Shown: positions 30,746 to 34,926 of the stretch, in pieces
Numbering within the stretch: position 1 is the stretch's first letter
How the letters are laid out: each line of letters starts with the position of its first letter
NCBI GenBank assembly: GCA_001586965.3
Contig: LUCW03001382.1
Location: 1-34,926 of the forward strand
From: Sphaeroforma sirkka
Lineage: Eukaryota > Opisthokonta > Ichthyosporea > Ichthyophonida
DNA: 34,926 bases
Direction: 5' to 3'
Notes under the pieces: generated by a model
What the model was told of the DNA's origin: nothing
The model's database searches: none
Seen by the model: the letters and a program-made list of their open reading frames with translations, nothing else
Translations under genes and position numbers: made by a program

Positions 30746-33465
30746 AGTTTAAATTTTAAATTTAAAATTTAAAATTTAAAATTTAAAATTTAAAATTTAA
30801 AATTTAAAATTTAAAATTTAAAATTTAAAATTTAAAATTTAAAATTTAAAATTTAAAATTTAAAATTTAAAATTTAAAATTTAAAATTTAAAATTTAAAA
30901 TTTAAAATTTAAAATTTAAAATTTAAAATTTAAAATTTAAAATTTAAAATTTAAAATTTAAAATTTAAAATTTAAAATTTAAAATTTAAAATTTAAAATT
31001 TAAAATTTAAAATTTAAAATTTAAAATTTAAAATTTAAAATTTAAATTTTAAATTTAAAATTTAAAATTTAAAATTTAAATTTAATTTAAATTTAAAATT
31101 TAAAATTTAAAATTTAAAATTTAAAATTTAAATTTAAAATTTAAAATTTAAAATTTAAAATTTAAAATTTAAAATTTAAAATTTAAAATTTAAAATTTAA
31201 AATTTAAAATTTAAAATTTAAAATTTAAAATTTAAAATTTAAAATTTAAAATTTAAAATTTAAAATTTAAAATTTAAAATTTAAAATTTAAAATTTAAAA
31301 TTTAAAATTTAAAATTTAAAATTTAAAATTTAAAATTTAAAATTTAAAATTTAAAATTTAAAATTTAAAATTTAAAATTTAAAATTTAAAATTTAAAATT
31401 TAAAATTTAAAATTTAAAATTTAAAATTTAAAATTTAAAATTTAAAATTTAAAATTTAAAATTTAAAATTTAAAATTTAAAATTTAAAATTTAAAATTTA
31501 AAATTTAAAATTTAAAATTTAAAATTTAAAATTTAAAATTTAAAATTTAAAATTTAAAATTTAAAATTTAAAATTTAAAATTTAAATTTAAATTTTAAAT
31601 TTAAAATTTAAAATTTAAAATTTAAAATTTAAAATTTAAAATTTAAATTTAAAATTTAAAATTTAAAATTTAAAATTTAAAATTTAAAATTTAAAATTTA
31701 AAATTTAAAATTTAAAATTTAAAATTTAAAATTTAAAATTTAAAATTTAAAATTTAAAATTTAAAATTTAAAATTTAAAATTTAAAATTTAAAATTTAAA
31801 ATTTAAATTTAAAATTTAAAATTTAAAATTTAAAATTTAAAATTTAAAATTTAAAATTTAAAATTTAAAATTTAAAATTTAAAATTTAAAATTTAAAATT
31901 TAAAATTTAAAATTTAAAATTTAAATTTAAAATTTAAAATTTAAAATTTAAAATTTAAAATTTAAAATTTAAAATTTAAAATTTAAAATTTAAAATTTAA
32001 AATTTAAAATTTAAAATTTTAAAATTTAAAATTTAAAATTTAAAATTTAAAATTTAAAATTTAAAATTTAAAATTTAAAATTTAAAATTTAAAATTTAAA
32101 ATTTAAAATTTAAAATTTAAAATTTAAAATTTAAAATTTAAAATTTAAAATTTAAAATTAAATTTAAAATTTAAAGAATTAAAATTTAAAATTTAAAATT
32201 TAAAATTTAAAATTTAAAATTTAAAATTTAATTTAAATTTAAAATTAAAATTTAAAATTTAAATTTAAAATTTAAAATTTAAATTTAAATTTAAAATTTA
32301 AAATTTAAAATTTAAAATTTAAAATTTAAAATTTAAAATTTAAATTTAAAATTTAAAATTTAAAATTTAAAATTTAAAATTTAAAATTTAAATTTAAAAT
32401 TTAAAATTAAAATTTAAAATTTAAAATTTAAAATTTAAAATTTAAAATTTAAAATTTAAAATTTAAATTTAAAATTTAAAATTTAAAATTTAAAATTTAA
32501 AATTTAAAATTTAAAATTTAAAATTTAAAATTTAAAATTTAAAATTTAAAATTTAAAATTTAAAATTTAAAATTTAAAATTTAAAATTTAAAATTTAAAA
32601 TTTAAAATTTAAAATTTAAAATTTAAAATTTAAATTTAAAATTTAAAATTTAAAATTTAAAATTTAAAATTTAAAATTTAAAATTTAAAATTTAAAATTT
32701 AAAATTTAAAATTTAAAATTTAAAATTTAAAATTTAAAATTTAAAATTTAAAATTTAAAATTTAAATTTTAAATTTAAAAATTTAAAATTTAAAATTTAA
32801 AATTTAAAATTTAAAATTTTAAATTTAAAATTTAAAATTTAAAATTTAAATTTAAAGTTTAAAATTTAAAATTTAAAATTTAAAATTTAAATTTTAAATT
32901 TTAAATTTTAAAATTTAAAATTTAAAATTTAAAATTTAAATTTTAAATTTTAAATTTAAAATTTAAAATTTAAATTTAAAATTTAAAATTTAAAATTTAA
33001 AATTTAAAATTAAAAAAATTTAAATTTTAAATTTTAAAATTTAAATTTTAAAATTTAAAATTTAAAATTTAAAATTTAAATTTAAAATTTAAAATTTAAA
33101 TTTTAAATTTTAAATTTAAAATTCAAATTTAAAATTTAAATTTTAAATTTAAAATTTAAAATTTAAAATTTAAATTTAAATTAAAATTAAAGTTTAAAAT
33201 TTTAAATTTTAAATTTAAGAATTTAAAATTTAAATTTAAAATTTTAAATTTAAAATTTAAAATTTAAATTTAAAATTTAAATTTTAAAATTTAAAATTTA
33301 AAATTTAAAATTTAAAATTAAATTTAAAATTTAAAATTTAAAATTTAAAATTTAAATTTTAAATTTAAAATTTAAAATTTAAATTTAAAATTTAAATTTA
33401 AATTTAAAATTTTAAATTTAAAATTTTAAATTTAAAATTTAAAATTTAAAATTTAAATTTAAATT
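30746..33465 (+). repeat. (TTTAAAA)n block, probably miscalled TTTAGGG telomere
   Basis: About 2.7 kb of a 7-bp unit TTTAAAA with rare 6- and 8-bp units. The few non-A/T bases are mostly G (AAAG near 32175, 32856 and 33192), as expected if GGG was called AAA. It follows authentic TTTAGGG without a break. The conversion of TTAGGG to TTAAAA in nanopore reads is a documented artefact. An AT satellite is the alternative. Confidence 0.85.
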
Positions 33466-34926
33466 TTAAATTTTTTTAAAATTTTAAATTTTAAATTTTA
33501 AATTTTAAATTTTAAAATTTTAAATTTTAAATTTTAAATTTAAATTTTAAATTTAAATTTTAAATTTAAATTTTAATTTAAAATTTTAAATTTTAAATTT
33601 TAAATTTTAAATTTTAAATTTTAAATTTTAAATTTAAAATTTTAAATTTTAAATTTGAAACGGAATTTTTAAATTTTAAATTTTAAATTTAAATTTAAAA
33701 TTTAAATTTTAAATTTTAAATTTTAAATTTTAAATTTTAAATTTTAAATTTTAAATTTTAAATCTTTTAAATTTTAAATTTTAAATTTTAAATTTAAAAT
33801 TTAAAATTTAAAATTTAAAATTTTTTTAAATTTTAAATTTTAAATTTAAATTTTAAATTTTAAATTTTAAATTTTAAATTTTAAATTTTAAATTTTAAAA
33901 TTTAAATTTTAAATTTTAAAATTTAAATTTTAAATTTTAAACTTTAAATTTTAAATTTATTTAAAATTTTAAATTTTAAATTTAAATTTTAAATTTTAAA
34001 TTTTAAATTTTAAATTTTAAATTTTGGAAATTTAAATTTTAAATTTTAAATTTTAAATTTAAATTTTAAATTTTAAATTTTAAATTTTAAATCTAACTTT
34101 AAAATTTTAAATTTTAAATTTTAAATTTTAAATTTTAAATTTTAAATTTTAAATTTTAAATTTTAAATTTAAATTTTAAATTTTAAATTTTAAATTTAAA
34201 TTTTAAATCTTTAAATTTTAAATTTTAAATCTTTAAATCTTTAAATTTTAAATTTTAAATTTAAATTTTAAATTTTAAATTTTAAATTTTAAATTTTTTA
34301 AATTTTAAATTTTAAATTTTAAACTTTTTAAATCTTAAATTTTAAATTTTAAATTCTAATTTTAAATTTTAAATTTTAAATTTTAAATTTTAAATTTAAA
34401 TTTTAAATTTTAAATTTTAAATTCTGAATTTTAAATTTTCTTTAAATTTTAAATTTTAAAATTTTAAATTTTAAATTTTAAATAAATTTAAACTTTAAAT
34501 TTTAAAATTTTAAATTTTAAATTTTAAATTTTAAATTTTAAATTTTAAATTTTAAATTCTAAATCTTAAATTTTAAATTTTAAATTTTAAATTTTAAATT
34601 TTAAATTTTAAATTTTAAATTTTAAATTTTAAATTTTAAATTTTAAATTTTAAATTTTAAACTCAATTTAAATTTAAATTTTAAATTTTAAATTTTAAAT
34701 TTAAATTTTAAATTTAAATTTTAAATTTTAACTTTTAAATTTTAAATTTTAAATTTTAAATTTTAATTTTAAATTTTAAATTTTAAACGCCTTTAAATTT
34801 TAAAACTTTAAACTTAAATTCTAAATTCGCAGTCTGAAATTTTAAATCTTTAAATTTTAAATAAACTTAAATTTTAAATCAAACTAAATTCTGCAGAAAT
34901 TTGAAATTCTAAAATTTTAAAATTTT
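33466..34926 (-). repeat. (TTTTAAA)n block, reverse-complement polarity of the preceding block
   Basis: Unit TTTTAAA, the reverse complement of TTTAAAA. The transition is gradual from about 32760 and complete by about 33480. Residual non-A/T bases are now mostly C (AAATCTTTAAA, TAAACTTTAAA, ATTCTAAATCTTAAA), as expected if the underlying repeat is CCCTAAA. The last 150 bases become irregular. The window ends inside the block. Confidence 0.8.

Noticed and set aside
30746..34926. AT-rich satellite, centromere or replication origin
   Set aside because: The 7-bp period, continuity with TTTAGGG and the strand-specific residual G or C fit telomere repeats better. No other centromere or origin feature is visible.

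Overview
The window comes from a eukaryotic nuclear genome. It holds a split gene with canonical GT-AG introns and AATAAA-type polyadenylation signals, long heptameric telomere repeats (TTTAGGG on one strand, CCCTAAA on the other), and several copies of a non-LTR (LINE) retrotransposon. TTTAGGG telomeres occur in plants, green algae, many stramenopiles and alveolates and scattered other protists. I cannot name the organism. The layout is that of a chromosome end: ordinary chromosomal DNA on the left and a telomere/retrotransposon array on the right.

Region 1 (1-4979) is chromosomal DNA with one recognisable gene on the + strand. It encodes an Arg/Ser/Asp-rich protein that ends in a CAP-Gly (microtubule plus-end binding) domain. 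The domain is split over three exons (…1817, 3036-3097, 4030-4148) joined by two clean introns. The low-complexity N-terminal part changes frame several times, probably through single-base assembly errors. Region 2 (4980-17877) starts at the first telomeric tract and contains LINE copies A1 (complete), A2 (complete) and A3 (3' fragment), all on the - strand. Each intact 3' end abuts TTTAGGG repeats, and the 5' ends of A1 and A2 carry a 22-bp tandem array.

Region 3 (17878-30570) has the opposite polarity: copy A4 (same subfamily), then B1, B2 and B3 of a diverged subfamily, all on the + strand and separated by CCCTAAA tracts. The two halves meet head to head at about 17.9 kb through a short stretch in which sequence from both orientations alternates, which looks like a consensus artefact. 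Region 4 (30571-34926) begins as TTTAGGG joined to a broken B3 and quickly becomes 4 kb of (TTTAAAA)n and then (TTTTAAA)n. I read this as real telomere repeat recorded wrongly by nanopore base calling, with a strand flip near 33.47 kb. The (CCCTGGG)n block at 22.5-23.0 kb is the complementary error type.

The LINE encodes a coiled-coil ORF1 protein and an ORF2 with an APE-type endonuclease, a reverse transcriptase and a C-terminal CCHC finger; ORF2 starts in an ATGA overlap with the ORF1 stop. All copies carry frameshifts, often at homopolymers and differing between copies, so the assembly alone cannot show which copies are active. The main biological proposition is a telomere-dwelling LINE whose cDNA is primed by the 3'-OH of the G-rich telomeric strand. 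The element's 3' end therefore faces the centromere and LINE copies alternate with telomerase-type repeats.
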